The notes under the pieces: generated by a model | Database searches by the model: none | What the model was told of the DNA's origin: nothing | Seen by the model: only the letters and a program-made list of their open reading frames with translations | Translations under genes and position numbers: made by a program | Shown: positions 44,301 through 52,169 of the stretch, one piece after another | Layout: the number at the start of each line of letters is the position of its first letter | How positions within the stretch are numbered: the first letter of the stretch is position 1 | Assembly: GCF_003474385.1 (NCBI RefSeq) | Contig: NZ_QUCY01000012.1 | Coordinates: forward strand, 1 to 64,000 | From: Senegalimassilia sp003474385 | GTDB lineage: Bacteria; Actinomycetota; Coriobacteriia; Coriobacteriales; Eggerthellaceae | DNA: 64,000 nucleotides | Direction: 5' to 3'

Positions 44301-44637
44301 CAGCATCAACGTCAAGCGAATGGTAGCGCAGCGTGTACTGCACGCCTGCCAGCTGAGATACGGCATCCGCCTCGTAGGCGGGCATGACGCCCGATACGCC
44401 TTCGACGCCGCGCAGCATATCGACCTGCTCATCGGACATCCCGAGCGATGACACCACGCGAAGGTCGCACAGCTCGGTTGCGTCATAATACTCGTCCCCT
44501 GCCAAGCGCATATCGGGACCGGTCATGCGCAAGCCGGCATAGAAGCCGCAACCGAGCGCCGCCATCACGGCAATGGCCAAGAACCTTCCCCACGAATGCG
44601 TGATGGAGCGCAGGACTTCTTTACGAAAGGCTCCCAT
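41341..44637 (-). CDS. FtsX/MacB-type ABC transporter permease with large coiled-coil domain
   Basis: Permease partner of the ATPase encoded just upstream. An N-terminal helix (about 16-36), an extracytoplasmic MacB-PCD-like domain, then a striking coiled coil from about residue 274 to 535 built from near-repeats of AQAQLD/SAAAQLSS type. Three helices with the first FtsX domain follow (about 560-700), a second PCD-like domain, and a final FtsX domain of three helices (about 985-1090). 1098 aa. ATG 44637 has GGAG 8 bases upstream; the ATPase stop overlaps it, indicating translational coupling. Such mechanotransmission permeases export lipids, peptides or sense antibiotics; the substrate is unknown. 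Confidence 0.9.
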   Translation of the reverse strand: MGAFRKEVLRSITHSWGRFLAIAVMAALGCGFYAGLRMTGPDMRLAGDEYYDATELCDLRVVSSLGMSDEQVDMLRGVEGVSGVMPAYEADAVSQLAGVQYTLRYHSLDVDAAKASSCDDGMHVRSDDDDYVNRPILVEGSWPESDDECLLSVDNVWTSPVHIGDTVELLEGTQDLDGVFTTRTFTVAGFVRSSYYTCTTNTGATSLGSGELSSFVFVSEGAFAADYPYTEAFLTVDGAAGEAWPDSAYQERVDAVAQRLNDLSPRLSASRVEQLQRDAQAELDDKRAEFEREKADAVAQMDDAQAQLDDASAQLDNAAAQLSSAAAQLSSSQAQLAQGESELASGRAQHDSGTAQLAEQREQAQSAIAQAQAQLDAAQAEYDQAMAQRSLLEAQLEQARAAQLADVAARLEAAIAQIDAQTAGAPDQLAAGRAELDAQREQAASQLSAAQAQLDSAQSQLDDAAARLTSGRAQYAAGQQSYEQGRAEYESGLAEQRSGQSELDGKRAEAQQRFADAERQLADAQAEIDAIADKDASVYVLDRSKNLGAESFRSDAGRMDQIAAVFPLMFFLVAALVSLTTMTRMVEEERVLIGTYKALGYSNARITSKYLIYAVVASSVGAAVGIALLSQFLPWFIMNAYSIMYMVPCMPTPVNPGVAASAAGLGVGITVAATWFAAAATLHERPASLMLPRAPKAGKRILLERIRPLWSRMTFSWKVTARNLFRYKRRFFMAIIGIAGCTALLLTGLGLQNAINDIIDKQYGEVYSFNTIVRMDADEADQTAKDAVSDAVSSDGQEFTWVSTENKIARASEGGAEHRLELVCSQDPQQLQRFVQMRERAGGRPLTLDSGGAIISEKLASQLRVSVGDTLTLYDEDGIGNLVGDGHAVTVAGVMENYVSQYAYVTADVYEQAMGQPAEFATVYADLGEGVDRDAFSDQLLAMDGVKTVTYSDETIDSYRTMLKTVDSVVVVLVVAAALLAFVVLYNLTNINITERAREIATLKVLGFTSREVDAYIFRETILLSVIGAAIGLVLGVFMEGFVITTAEVDQVMFGRDIHAASFAIAFALTMVFSGIVAFAMRGKLRRIDMVESLKSNE

Positions 44638-44639
44638 GT

Positions 44640-45341
44640 CTACCACTCCAAATCAGCGGCGTTGCCAGGATGGGGGTTGATATAGCAGCTGGCTACTCGG
44701 CCTTCGCGCACATGGATGACGCGATCGGCGATGTCGGCGAAAGCGGAGTTGTGGGTGATGAGCACCACCGTCTTGCCGGTAGTGCGGCACGTGTCCTGCA
44801 GAAGCTTCAGGATAGCCTTGCCGGTTTTGTAATCCAAGGCGCCGGTAGGCTCGTCGCACAACAGCAACTTAGGGTTCTTGGCAAGCGCTCGGGCAATGGC
44901 CACGCGCTGTTGCTCGCCGCCGGAAAGTTGCGCAGGGAAGTTGTCCATGCGATGCGCAAGGCCCACCTGCGCAAGCACCTGCGCCGCATCAAGCGGATGC
45001 GGGCATATCTGGCTGGCAAGCTCGACGTTCTCGAGCGCCGTAAGGTTCTGAACCAGGTTGTAGAACTGGAACACGAAGCCGATGTCCAGACGGCGGTACT
45101 GCGTGAGCTGACGTTCGGTGAATCGGCTGATCTCGCGCCCATCAAGCGTGATGGTGCCGGACGTGCATGAGTCCATGCCGCCAAGCATATTCAAAAGCGT
45201 GGTCTTGCCGGCACCCGAAGGACCCACCACCACCACGAACTCACCAGCTTCGGCGGAAAAGGTCATGCCATCGGCAGCGGCAACCTCCACCTCGCCCATC
45301 TTGTACACCTTACGAACATCGTTGAATTCCACGAACGCCAT
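44640..45341 (-). CDS. ABC transporter ATP-binding protein (LolD/MacB-like)
   Basis: Cytoplasmic ATPase of the exporter. Walker A GPSGAGKTT at 40-48, the Q-loop FQFYNLV near 91-97, signature LSGGEQQR at 139-146, Walker B LLLCDEPTGALD at 159-170 and switch His in LITHN. 233 aa, the size of LolD/FtsE-like ATPases that pair with FtsX-fold permeases. First gene of a two-gene operon. Confidence 0.94.
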   Translation of the reverse strand: MAFVEFNDVRKVYKMGEVEVAAADGMTFSAEAGEFVVVVGPSGAGKTTLLNMLGGMDSCTSGTITLDGREISRFTERQLTQYRRLDIGFVFQFYNLVQNLTALENVELASQICPHPLDAAQVLAQVGLAHRMDNFPAQLSGGEQQRVAIARALAKNPKLLLCDEPTGALDYKTGKAILKLLQDTCRTTGKTVVLITHNSAFADIADRVIHVREGRVASCYINPHPGNAADLEW

Positions 45342-45388
45342 GTCCCCACCTTGCTCTTCGGGTGCTTTCCTTCACCTGATTATACAAA

Positions 45389-45420
45389 AGAGCGCCCCGG
45401 CATATGTGCCGGGGCGCTCT
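45389..45420. terminator. Strong terminator closing the rpsL-rplW operon
   Basis: A perfect 14-bp stem AGAGCGCCCCGGCA/TGCCGGGGCGCTCT with a TATG loop, 36 bp past the rplW stop; followed on the minus strand by TTTTGTATAAT. It marks the end of the ribosomal operon, where rplB would normally follow. Confidence 0.9.
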
Positions 45421-45456
45421 AAGCGGTTCAAGCGTTAGCTTGGTGTAACGTCAACC

Positions 45457-45744
45457 TTAGTTGGCGCCGAACAGCTCGATGGTATCGCCTTCCTTCAGCG
45501 TCACCATGGCCTTCTTCCACGTACGGGTCTGACCGACCTGATAACGCACGCGCTTGGGCTTCGGCTTGACGTTCAGGGTGTTCACCTTGACCACGGAGAC
45601 GTTGAAGATAGCCTCGATGGCCTGGCGGATCTCAACCTTGTTGGAGTCCTTGGCCACCTCGAAGGTGTACACGTTGTTCTCCATCTGGTCGTAGCTGTGC
45701 TCCGTCACGATAGGACGGATGATGACCTCGCGGGGATCCTTCAT
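45457..45744 (-). CDS. rplW: Ribosomal protein L23
   Basis: 50S protein uL23 at the tunnel exit, docking site for trigger factor and SRP. Begins with DPREVIIRPIVTEHSY; contains VEIRQAIEAIFNVSVVKVNT and the PKPKRVRYQVGQTR loop. 95 aa, normal. It overlaps the rplD stop by one base. Last gene of the operon here. Confidence 0.96.
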   Translation of the reverse strand: MKDPREVIIRPIVTEHSYDQMENNVYTFEVAKDSNKVEIRQAIEAIFNVSVVKVNTLNVKPKPKRVRYQVGQTRTWKKAMVTLKEGDTIELFGAN

Positions 45745-46370
45745 TATGCGAGCACCTCCTCGATGCGCTTCAGGGCCTCAGCGGTGAACACCAGCTGCTT
45801 ATTGTCGAGCAGCTCGTAGGTGTTGGCCTCGGCGACGGGCAGGATGTTGACCTTCTCCAGGTTGCGGAAGGACAGCCACGTGGTGACGTCGTCGTTGCCG
45901 ATGACCAGCGTGGTGCGCTGGCCCTCGAAGCCCATGGCCTTGATGAACGCCTTGGCGTCCTTGGTGCAAGGCTTCTCGAACTTGAACTCGTCGACAACGG
46001 TGAACTGACCGTCAGCCACCTTGGCGGACAGAGCGGAGCGCATGGCCAGCTTGACTTCCTTGTTGTTCACGCGGAAGGCGTAGCTGCGCGGATGCGGACC
46101 GAACACGGTACCGCCGCCAGCCCACTGAGGGGAGCGGATGGAGCCCTGGCGGGCACGGCCGGTGCCCTTCTGGCGCCACGGCTTCTTGCCGCCGCCGCGG
46201 ACCTGGCCGCGGGTGAGGGTGTTGCTGGTGCCGGCACGCCAAGACGCACGCTGAGCGCGCACAACCTGGTGCATGACGGGCACGTTCGGCTCGATGCCGA
46301 ACACGGAAGCGGAAAGCTCGGCGTCGCCGGCCTTCTTACCGCTTGCGTCCTTGATCTCGATAGTCGTCAT
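45744..46370 (-). CDS. rplD: Ribosomal protein L4
   Basis: 50S protein uL4. The tunnel-lining loop is clear: TLTRGQVRGGGKKPWRQKGTGRARQG, shown here by its key Arg/Gly/Lys residues (about 53-80). C-terminal half has LVIGNDDVTTWLSFRNL. 208 aa, normal. In some bacteria L4 autoregulates the S10 operon; no leader for that is obvious here. Confidence 0.96.
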   Translation of the reverse strand: MTTIEIKDASGKKAGDAELSASVFGIEPNVPVMHQVVRAQRASWRAGTSNTLTRGQVRGGGKKPWRQKGTGRARQGSIRSPQWAGGGTVFGPHPRSYAFRVNNKEVKLAMRSALSAKVADGQFTVVDEFKFEKPCTKDAKAFIKAMGFEGQRTTLVIGNDDVTTWLSFRNLEKVNILPVAEANTYELLDNKQLVFTAEALKRIEEVLA

Positions 46371-46401
46371 GGTAGTGAAAACTCCTTATAGATAGTCCAG
46401 G

Positions 46402-47022
46402 TTACGCCATGCGCACGCGCACGATGCCGTTCTTGCCGCCGGGGATGGCGCCCTTGACCAGGATCAGGTTCTGCTCCTCGTCGACGCGCATCACGGTCAG
46501 GTTCTTGACGGTGACGGTGTCGCAGCCCATGTGACCAGGCAGGCGCATGCCCTTGAGCACGCGGGAAGGCGTGGCGCACATGCCCACCGAACCGGGAGCG
46601 CGGTGGAAGTGAGCACCATGGCCGCCCGGACCACCGGCGAAGCCGTAACGCTTCATGACGCCGGCGAAGCCCTTACCCTTGGAGGTACCGGTGACGTCGA
46701 CCTTCTTGACCTCGGCGAACGCCGCCACGGTCTGCTGGTCGCCGGCCTTGTACTCGGCGGCGTCCTCGACGCGCACCTCGCGCAGGTAGCGGGTAGGCTC
46801 GATGCCCTGCTTGGCGAAATGGCCGCCCATGGGCTTGTTGACCTTCTTGGCCTTGATCTCGCCGAAGCCCAGCTGCACGGCCTCGTAGCCGTCGGTGGCC
46901 TTCGTCTTGACCTGGCACACCGTGTTCGGCTCAGCCTGGATCACGGTCACGGGGATGAGCTTGTCCTCCTCGTTGAAGATCTGGGTCATACCGATCTTCT
47001 TACCAAAAATAGCGTTAATCAT
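46402..47022 (-). CDS. rplC: Ribosomal protein L3
   Basis: 50S protein uL3, near the peptidyl-transferase centre. Starts INAIFGKKIGMTQIF; contains GTSKGKGFAGVMKRYGFAGG and the HFHRAPGSVG loop. 206 aa. ATG 47022 has AAGGGGTG 9 bases upstream; the in-frame GTG at 47034 overlaps that site and is not used. Confidence 0.96.
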   Translation of the reverse strand: MINAIFGKKIGMTQIFNEEDKLIPVTVIQAEPNTVCQVKTKATDGYEAVQLGFGEIKAKKVNKPMGGHFAKQGIEPTRYLREVRVEDAAEYKAGDQQTVAAFAEVKKVDVTGTSKGKGFAGVMKRYGFAGGPGGHGAHFHRAPGSVGMCATPSRVLKGMRLPGHMGCDTVTVKNLTVMRVDEEQNLILVKGAIPGGKNGIVRVRMA

Positions 47023-47037
47023 GCTAATTGACACCCC

Positions 47038-47352
47038 TTACAGCTTGATCTCGATGTCGACGCCGGCAGGGAGGTCCAGACGCATCAGGGAATCCACCGT
47101 GTTGGGGGTGGGCTCCAGGATGTCGATCAGGCGCTTATGGGTGCGCATCTCGAACTGCTCGCGCGAATCCTTGTCCACATGGGGGCCCTTGACGACGGTG
47201 AACAGGTTGCGCTCCGTCGGCAGCGGGATGGGACCGGACACCTTGGCACCCGTCTTCTGAGCGGTATCGACGATGAGCTTCGTGGACTGGTCCACGATCT
47301 CATGATCGTATCCCTTGAGGCGGATGCGAATCTTCTGATTAGCCACTTTCAT
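47038..47352 (-). CDS. rpsJ: Ribosomal protein S10 (NusE)
   Basis: 30S protein uS10, also the transcription antitermination factor NusE. IRIRLKGYDHEIVDQS at the start, GPIPLPTERNLFTV in the middle and KRLIDILEPT near the end. 104 aa. It follows fusA directly; no tuf gene intervenes, unlike the classical str operon. Confidence 0.97.
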   Translation of the reverse strand: MKVANQKIRIRLKGYDHEIVDQSTKLIVDTAQKTGAKVSGPIPLPTERNLFTVVKGPHVDKDSREQFEMRTHKRLIDILEPTPNTVDSLMRLDLPAGVDIEIKL

Positions 47353-47383
47353 TTCCTCCGTTAAGCTTTCGGACGTTCAACGC

Positions 47384-49489
47384 TTAAGCGTTGCCGCCGG
47401 CCTTGCTGATAATCTCTGCAGCGACGTTCTTGGGAACCGGCTCGTAAGAGTCGAACTGCATGGTGTAGGTTGCGCGACCCTGCGTACCGGAACGCAGATC
47501 GGTAGCGTAGCCGAACATCATGCCCAGCGGCACCTTCGCGGAGATGGCGACGGCGCCGTTGCGCTGCTCCTGGCCCTGGATCATGCCACGGCGAGACGGG
47601 ATGTCGCCCATGACGAAGCCCGTGTACTCCTCCGGGGTCTCGACCTCGACGGCCATGACAGGCTCGAGGATGACCGGGTCGGACTTGCGCAGAGCTTCCT
47701 TGATGGCCATGGAGCCGGCAACCTTGAAGGCAGCTTCCGAAGAGTCGACGTCGTGGTAAGAACCATCGATGAGCTCGACGCGGACGTCCTCGACGGGGTA
47801 ACCGGCCAGAACGCCCGTGTTGAGGGCTTCCTGGATACCCTTGTCGATGGAAGGAATGTATTCCTTCGGCACGACGCCGCCGACGATCTTGTTCTCGAAC
47901 TCGTAGCCCTTGCCCGGCTCCTGCGGGTACATGTTGATGACCGCATGGCCGTACTGGCCGCGACCACCGGACTGGCGGACGAACTTGCCCTCGGCGGAGA
48001 GGACCTCGTGGCCCGGACGCTCGCGGTAGGCAACCTGCGGCTTGCCGACGTTTGCCTCCACCTTGAACTCGCGCATCAGACGGTCGACGATGATCTCCAG
48101 GTGCAGCTCACCCATGCCGGCGATGATGGTCTGGCCGGTCTCATGGTTGGTGGACACGCGGAAGGTCGGGTCCTCCTCGGCCAGCTTCTGCAGGGCGATC
48201 TCCATCTTGGTCTGGTCGGCCTTGGTCTTCGGCTCGACGGCGATGTCGATAACCGGGTCGGCGAACTCCATGGACTCCAGGATGATCGGAGCGTTGTCAT
48301 CGGCCAGGGTGTCACCGGTGGTGGTGTTCTTCAGGCCGACGACGGCGACGATGTCGCCAGCGGAGCAGGAATCGATGTCGACGCGCTGGTTGGAGTGCAT
48401 CTGCAGCAGACGGCCGATGCGCTCCTTCTTGTCCTTCGTGGCGTTAGTCACGTAGGAACCGGCGTCAAGGGAACCGGAGTAGACGCGCAGGTAGGTCAGC
48501 TTACCCACGAACGGGTCGGTCATGATCTTGAACGCCAGGGCGCTGAACGGGGCCTTCGGGTCGGAAGGACGCTCGTCTTCCTCGTCGGTGCCGGGGATGG
48601 TGCCCTTGATGGCGGGAACGTCGACGGGAGCCGGCAGGTAGTCGACGACGGCGTCGAGCAGCTCCTGGACGCCCTTGTTCTTGTAGGCGGAGCCCACGAA
48701 CACGGGATTGATCTTGCAGGCGATGACGCCCTTGCGCAGAGCAGCCTTCAGCTCCTCGACGGAGACTTCCTCCTCCATGAGGACCTTCTCCATGAGCTCA
48801 TCATCGCAGTCGGCGGCAGCCTCGACCAGCTCCTGGTGAGCCAGCTCGGCCTCGTCGGCGAACTCTGCGGGGATGGCATCCATGGGCTCGGGGTAGGTCA
48901 TGCCCTTGTCGTCGGCCTTGAAGTCCCAAGCGGTCATGGTGACCAGGTCGATGACGCCCCAGAAGTTGTCCTCGGCGCCCATGGGCAGCTGAGCAGCGAC
49001 GGCGTTGGCATGCAGGCGATCCTTCATGGTCTGGATAGCATGCTCGAAGTCTGCGCCGACGCGGTCGTACTTGTTGATGAACGCGATGCGCGGCACGCCG
49101 TAGTTCTCGGCCTGACGCCACACGGTCTCGGACTGCGGCTGCACGCCTGCAACGGCGTCGAAGACGGCGACGGTGCCGTCGAGGACGCGCAGGGAGCGCT
49201 CGACCTCGGCGGTGAAGTCCACGTGGCCGGGCGTGTCGATGATCTGGAAGCGGTACGTCTCGTCGTCCTTCTTCCAGAAGCACGTGGTGGCGGCAGCGGT
49301 GATGGTCACGCCGCGCTCCTGCTCCTGGACCATCCAGTCCATGGTAGCGGCGCCGTCGTGCACCTCGCCGATCTTGTGCGTCTTGCCCGTGTAGTACAGG
49401 ATACGCTCGGTAGTGGTGGTCTTACCGGCATCGATGTGGGCCATGATGCCGAAGTTACGCGTGAGTTTCAGATCATTAGCTTTAGCCAT
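47384..49489 (-). CDS. fusA: Elongation factor G
   Basis: Translocation GTPase. G1 is AHIDAGKTTTTERIL, G2/switch region RGVTITAAATT, G3 DTPGHVDF, G4 NKYDRVGA; domain IV carries GQYGHAVI. 701 aa, standard. Between rpsG (13 bp) and rpsJ. Confidence 0.97.
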   Translation of the reverse strand: MAKANDLKLTRNFGIMAHIDAGKTTTTERILYYTGKTHKIGEVHDGAATMDWMVQEQERGVTITAAATTCFWKKDDETYRFQIIDTPGHVDFTAEVERSLRVLDGTVAVFDAVAGVQPQSETVWRQAENYGVPRIAFINKYDRVGADFEHAIQTMKDRLHANAVAAQLPMGAEDNFWGVIDLVTMTAWDFKADDKGMTYPEPMDAIPAEFADEAELAHQELVEAAADCDDELMEKVLMEEEVSVEELKAALRKGVIACKINPVFVGSAYKNKGVQELLDAVVDYLPAPVDVPAIKGTIPGTDEEDERPSDPKAPFSALAFKIMTDPFVGKLTYLRVYSGSLDAGSYVTNATKDKKERIGRLLQMHSNQRVDIDSCSAGDIVAVVGLKNTTTGDTLADDNAPIILESMEFADPVIDIAVEPKTKADQTKMEIALQKLAEEDPTFRVSTNHETGQTIIAGMGELHLEIIVDRLMREFKVEANVGKPQVAYRERPGHEVLSAEGKFVRQSGGRGQYGHAVINMYPQEPGKGYEFENKIVGGVVPKEYIPSIDKGIQEALNTGVLAGYPVEDVRVELIDGSYHDVDSSEAAFKVAGSMAIKEALRKSDPVILEPVMAVEVETPEEYTGFVMGDIPSRRGMIQGQEQRNGAVAISAKVPLGMMFGYATDLRSGTQGRATYTMQFDSYEPVPKNVAAEIISKAGGNA

Positions 49490-49502
49490 GTTAGTTCACG
49501 CC

Positions 49503-49973
49503 CTAGAAGCGGTAGTGCGAGAACGCACGGTTGGACTCGGCCATCTTATACAGGTCCTCGCGCTTCTTCACGGAAGCGCCGGTGTTCTCGGCGGCGTCCA
49601 TGATCTCAGCGGCCAGGCGCTGCTTCATGGTGTGCTCCTTGCGCTTACGGGAGAAGTCCACGATCCAGCGGATGGCCAGCGTGGTGGCGCGGCGGGAGTT
49701 GACCTCCATGGGCACCTGGTAGGTGGCGCCGCCGACACGCTTCGGCTTGACCTCGAGGGTGGGGCGGACGTTGTCCATGGCCTTCTTGAAGATAGCCAGC
49801 GGATCCTCGCCCGTCTTGGCCTGGACCAGCTCGAAAGCACCGTAGACGATGCCCTCGGCGGTGGACTTCTTGCCGTCCAGCAGGATCTTGTTGATCAACT
49901 GGGTGACAAGGCGGTTGTTGTAGACGGCGTCCGGCTGAACTTCACGGCGGACTGCTGCTGCACGACGCGGCAT
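49503..49973 (-). CDS. rpsG: Ribosomal protein S7
   Basis: 30S head protein uS7. MPRRAAAVRREVQPD at the start, then NKILLDGKKSTAEGIVYGAF and the C-terminal RAFSHYRF. 156 aa, normal. Second gene of the str-type operon; S7 represses this operon in E. coli, not tested here. Confidence 0.97.
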   Translation of the reverse strand: MPRRAAAVRREVQPDAVYNNRLVTQLINKILLDGKKSTAEGIVYGAFELVQAKTGEDPLAIFKKAMDNVRPTLEVKPKRVGGATYQVPMEVNSRRATTLAIRWIVDFSRKRKEHTMKQRLAAEIMDAAENTGASVKKREDLYKMAESNRAFSHYRF

Positions 49974-50093
49974 GTAAAACTCCTTCTGATTCCTGCGCGC
50001 TTCGGGGAAGCTTTCTCCTTCCCATTAGGTTGCCGCCTTCCCGACCCTTTCGAGAGAGGCGCTTTCATGCAACCCGCGCGGCTTAGCGGTTAC

Positions 50094-50465
50094 TTATTTC
50101 GGGCGCTTGGCACCGTAGCGGCTGCGAGCCTGCTTGCGGTTGTCCACGGCGGCGCAGTCCAGCGCGGCGCGGATGACCTTGTAGCGCACACCGGGGAGGT
50201 CCTTAACACGACCGCCGCGGATGAGCACCATCGAGTGCTCCTGCAGGTTGTGGCCGATGCCGGGGATGTAGGCCGTGACCTCCATGCCGTTGACCAGGCG
50301 CACACGGCAGACCTTACGCAGAGCCGAGTTCGGCTTCTTGGGGGTGGTGGTGTACACGCGGGTGCACACGCCACGCTTCTGCGGGTTGCCCTTCAGAGCC
50401 GGCGTCTTCTTCTTGTCGACCGACTTCTTGCGGCCCTTGCGGACCAGCTGGTTGATGGTAGGCAA
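50094..50465 (-). CDS. rpsL: Ribosomal protein S12
   Basis: 30S decoding-site protein uS12. PTINQLVRKGRKK start, the KKPNSALRKVCRVRL loop with the Lys whose mutation gives streptomycin resistance (wild type here), and GRVKDLPGVRYKVIRA. 123 aa. The start codon is TTG at 50465, with AAGGAG six bases upstream; no ATG is available at this end. First gene of rpsL-rpsG-fusA-rpsJ-rplC-rplD-rplW. Confidence 0.97.
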   Translation of the reverse strand: MPTINQLVRKGRKKSVDKKKTPALKGNPQKRGVCTRVYTTTPKKPNSALRKVCRVRLVNGMEVTAYIPGIGHNLQEHSMVLIRGGRVKDLPGVRYKVIRAALDCAAVDNRKQARSRYGAKRPK

Positions 50466-50590
50466 AATCTTCTCCTTCTGTATTTGCCTCCGGCGGCGTA
50501 CGAGACCACCGCCGCATTACTCGCGGGTTTCCAAGTGCGTTCAGCTGATACGCACGCGAAAACCCTGCCCCTTTCGGAGCGCGAGTTGGA
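50466..50590 (-). promoter_or_regulatory. Structured 5' leader of rpsL
   Basis: About 120 bases between the promoter and the TTG start. Two inverted repeats are visible on the minus strand: GGGTTT...GCGTGCG pairing with CGCAC...GAAACCC, and GCGGCGG pairing with CGCCGCC nearer the start codon. Such structure fits ribosomal-protein feedback, but no named motif was matched. Confidence 0.45.
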
Positions 50591-50619
50591 ACTTTATCAC
50601 CGGGTATAGGGGCTGTCAA
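50591..50619 (-). promoter_or_regulatory. rpsL operon promoter, proximal
   Basis: Consensus TTGACA (-35, 50614-50619), 17-base spacer, TAAAGT (-10, 50591-50596): the same two hexamers and spacing as rRNA-type promoter P2 at 103-131. Confidence 0.78.
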
Positions 50620-50648
50620 ACGCCACGCACCCGGGCGTGTCTATTGGT

Positions 50649-50677
50649 ATTGTACCGTGTTTTGGCAGGTCATGCAA
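50649..50677 (-). promoter_or_regulatory. rpsL operon promoter, distal
   Basis: TTGCAT (-35, 50672-50677), 17-base spacer, TACAAT (-10, 50649-50654), about 58 bp upstream of the proximal promoter, making a tandem pair. Confidence 0.65.
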
Positions 50678-50887
50678 CGTTTTGTTGTTCCGCGATGCAC
50701 GTTTTGCACACAATTTCGCGAAAAGTTGTTGCAAAAGTTGCGAAACGGTGCACGGCCCTGATCGGCATGGTCGTCGCGCATCCCCGCAAGCCCTGCAACG
50801 GGCGTGAAACCGACGTTTCAAGGACGCCGGCAGCGCCTCCCTGGGCCCTTCCCCGGCGGCGAAACCGCTCTCGGCGCGGCAGAGCCG

Positions 50888-52000
50888 CTATTCGCGGGCT
50901 TCGAGCACCAGCTGCTCGACCAGACGCGCGCAGCCGTTCAGATTGTCCACGGTGATGTATTCGTCGCAGGAATGGTAGTTGGCCATACCCGTGGCAAGCG
51001 TGATCGCCGAGACTCCACGTCCCGCCAAGATGTTCGCATCCGCTCCTCCGCCGGATGCGGCAAGGCGGGGACGCAACCCGGCCGCCCGGGCCGCGCGAAT
51101 GACGCCCTCGACCAACGGGTGATCGGAGGCGTAGGAGACAGGAAGGTAGTCGGTGCGCCACTCGATGTCGACGCTGCCGCCAGCCTGCGCCGCGGCCGAG
51201 CGCATGGCCTCGTCCATGGCGCTGCGCTCGGCACGGGCGCGCTCAAGGGAGGTGGAACGGCATTCGCCCGACAGCCAGCAAGTGCCGGGCACCACGTTCG
51301 TGGCCCCATCGCACTCGATGACGCCTACGTTGGACGTGGTATGCGCGGAAATGCGCCCCAAGGGCATATGGCAGACCGCCTGCGCCGCCATGGCAAGCGC
51401 CGAGACGCCGCGCTCGGGCTCGACGCCGGCATGCGCCGACTTTCCGCGGAAGGTTGCGGTGAACGTGCAATGGCACGGTGCCTGGTTGATGATGGTGCCC
51501 GGATCGCCATCGGCGTCCAATACGTAGCACGGCGTGCCTTCCGGCAAAAACGACGTATCGAGCGCGCCGGCGCCCAGCAGGTGCATCTCCTCGCACGTGG
51601 TCAGGACGACATGCACATCCGGAAGCGTCTCCCCTGCTTCGATGAGGCTGCGAACACCCTCGAGGATGGCGGCCACGCCAGCCTTATCGTCGGCAGAGAG
51701 GATGGTACCCCCCGCGCTGCGGATCACGCCGTCCTCCACCACGGGTTCGATCCCCTTGCATGGGCGCACGGTATCCATATGCCCGCACAACGCCACCGCG
51801 CCGGCGGCGCTGCCGGCGCGGAAAGCGATCAGGTTGCCCGTGTCGGAACCGGTCCGTTCCGCGGAATCATCGAAGCGGACGGTGAAGCCCAGGCCCTCCA
51901 GCTCGGCCTTGCACCGTTTCGCCATAACGGCCTCATGGCGCGACGGGCTTTCGATGTGCGCAAGTTCGCAGAACAAATCGAGCAGGCGGTCGGGCTTCAC
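50888..52000 (-). CDS. M20 family metallopeptidase (PepT-like aminopeptidase)
   Basis: Predicted cytosolic dinuclear zinc peptidase. Metal and catalytic motifs: LCGHMDTV (His, Asp), SADDKAGVA (bridging Asp), TCEEMHLLGA (catalytic and metal Glu), VLDADGDPG (Asp). A dimerisation domain with GKSAHAGVEPERGVSAL lies in the middle, and NYHSCDEYI (metal His) at the end. 370 aa, shorter than E. coli PepT (408). Tripeptide cleavage is the family guess; other M20 substrates are possible. Confidence 0.88.
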   Translation of the reverse strand: MKPDRLLDLFCELAHIESPSRHEAVMAKRCKAELEGLGFTVRFDDSAERTGSDTGNLIAFRAGSAAGAVALCGHMDTVRPCKGIEPVVEDGVIRSAGGTILSADDKAGVAAILEGVRSLIEAGETLPDVHVVLTTCEEMHLLGAGALDTSFLPEGTPCYVLDADGDPGTIINQAPCHCTFTATFRGKSAHAGVEPERGVSALAMAAQAVCHMPLGRISAHTTSNVGVIECDGATNVVPGTCWLSGECRSTSLERARAERSAMDEAMRSAAAQAGGSVDIEWRTDYLPVSYASDHPLVEGVIRAARAAGLRPRLAASGGGADANILAGRGVSAITLATGMANYHSCDEYITVDNLNGCARLVEQLVLEARE

Positions 52001-52057
52001 AGGCTCCCCTTTCAGTCAGGACGTCGGTAAATCGGGATGCCGATTCGCCGGGATACG

Positions 52058-52085
52058 CGGAAAGCCGCGCTCAGGCGGCTTTCCG
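52058..52085. terminator. Terminator upstream of the M20 peptidase
   Basis: CGGAAAGCCGC pairs with GCGGCTTTCCG around a 6-base loop, between the PQ-loop-like gene and the peptidase gene; separates the two minus-strand units. Confidence 0.65.
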
Positions 52086-52169
52086 AAATGATTCATATAT
52101 AGATATAGGCCAGCGCCCGCGCGAACGCAAGGACTGCTTGAAACGACCACGCGGCACAGGGAGGCGCCG

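Noticed and set aside
47753..49603. A 616-codon plus-strand frame
   Set aside because: Shadow of fusA; composition typical of antisense to codon-biased genes.
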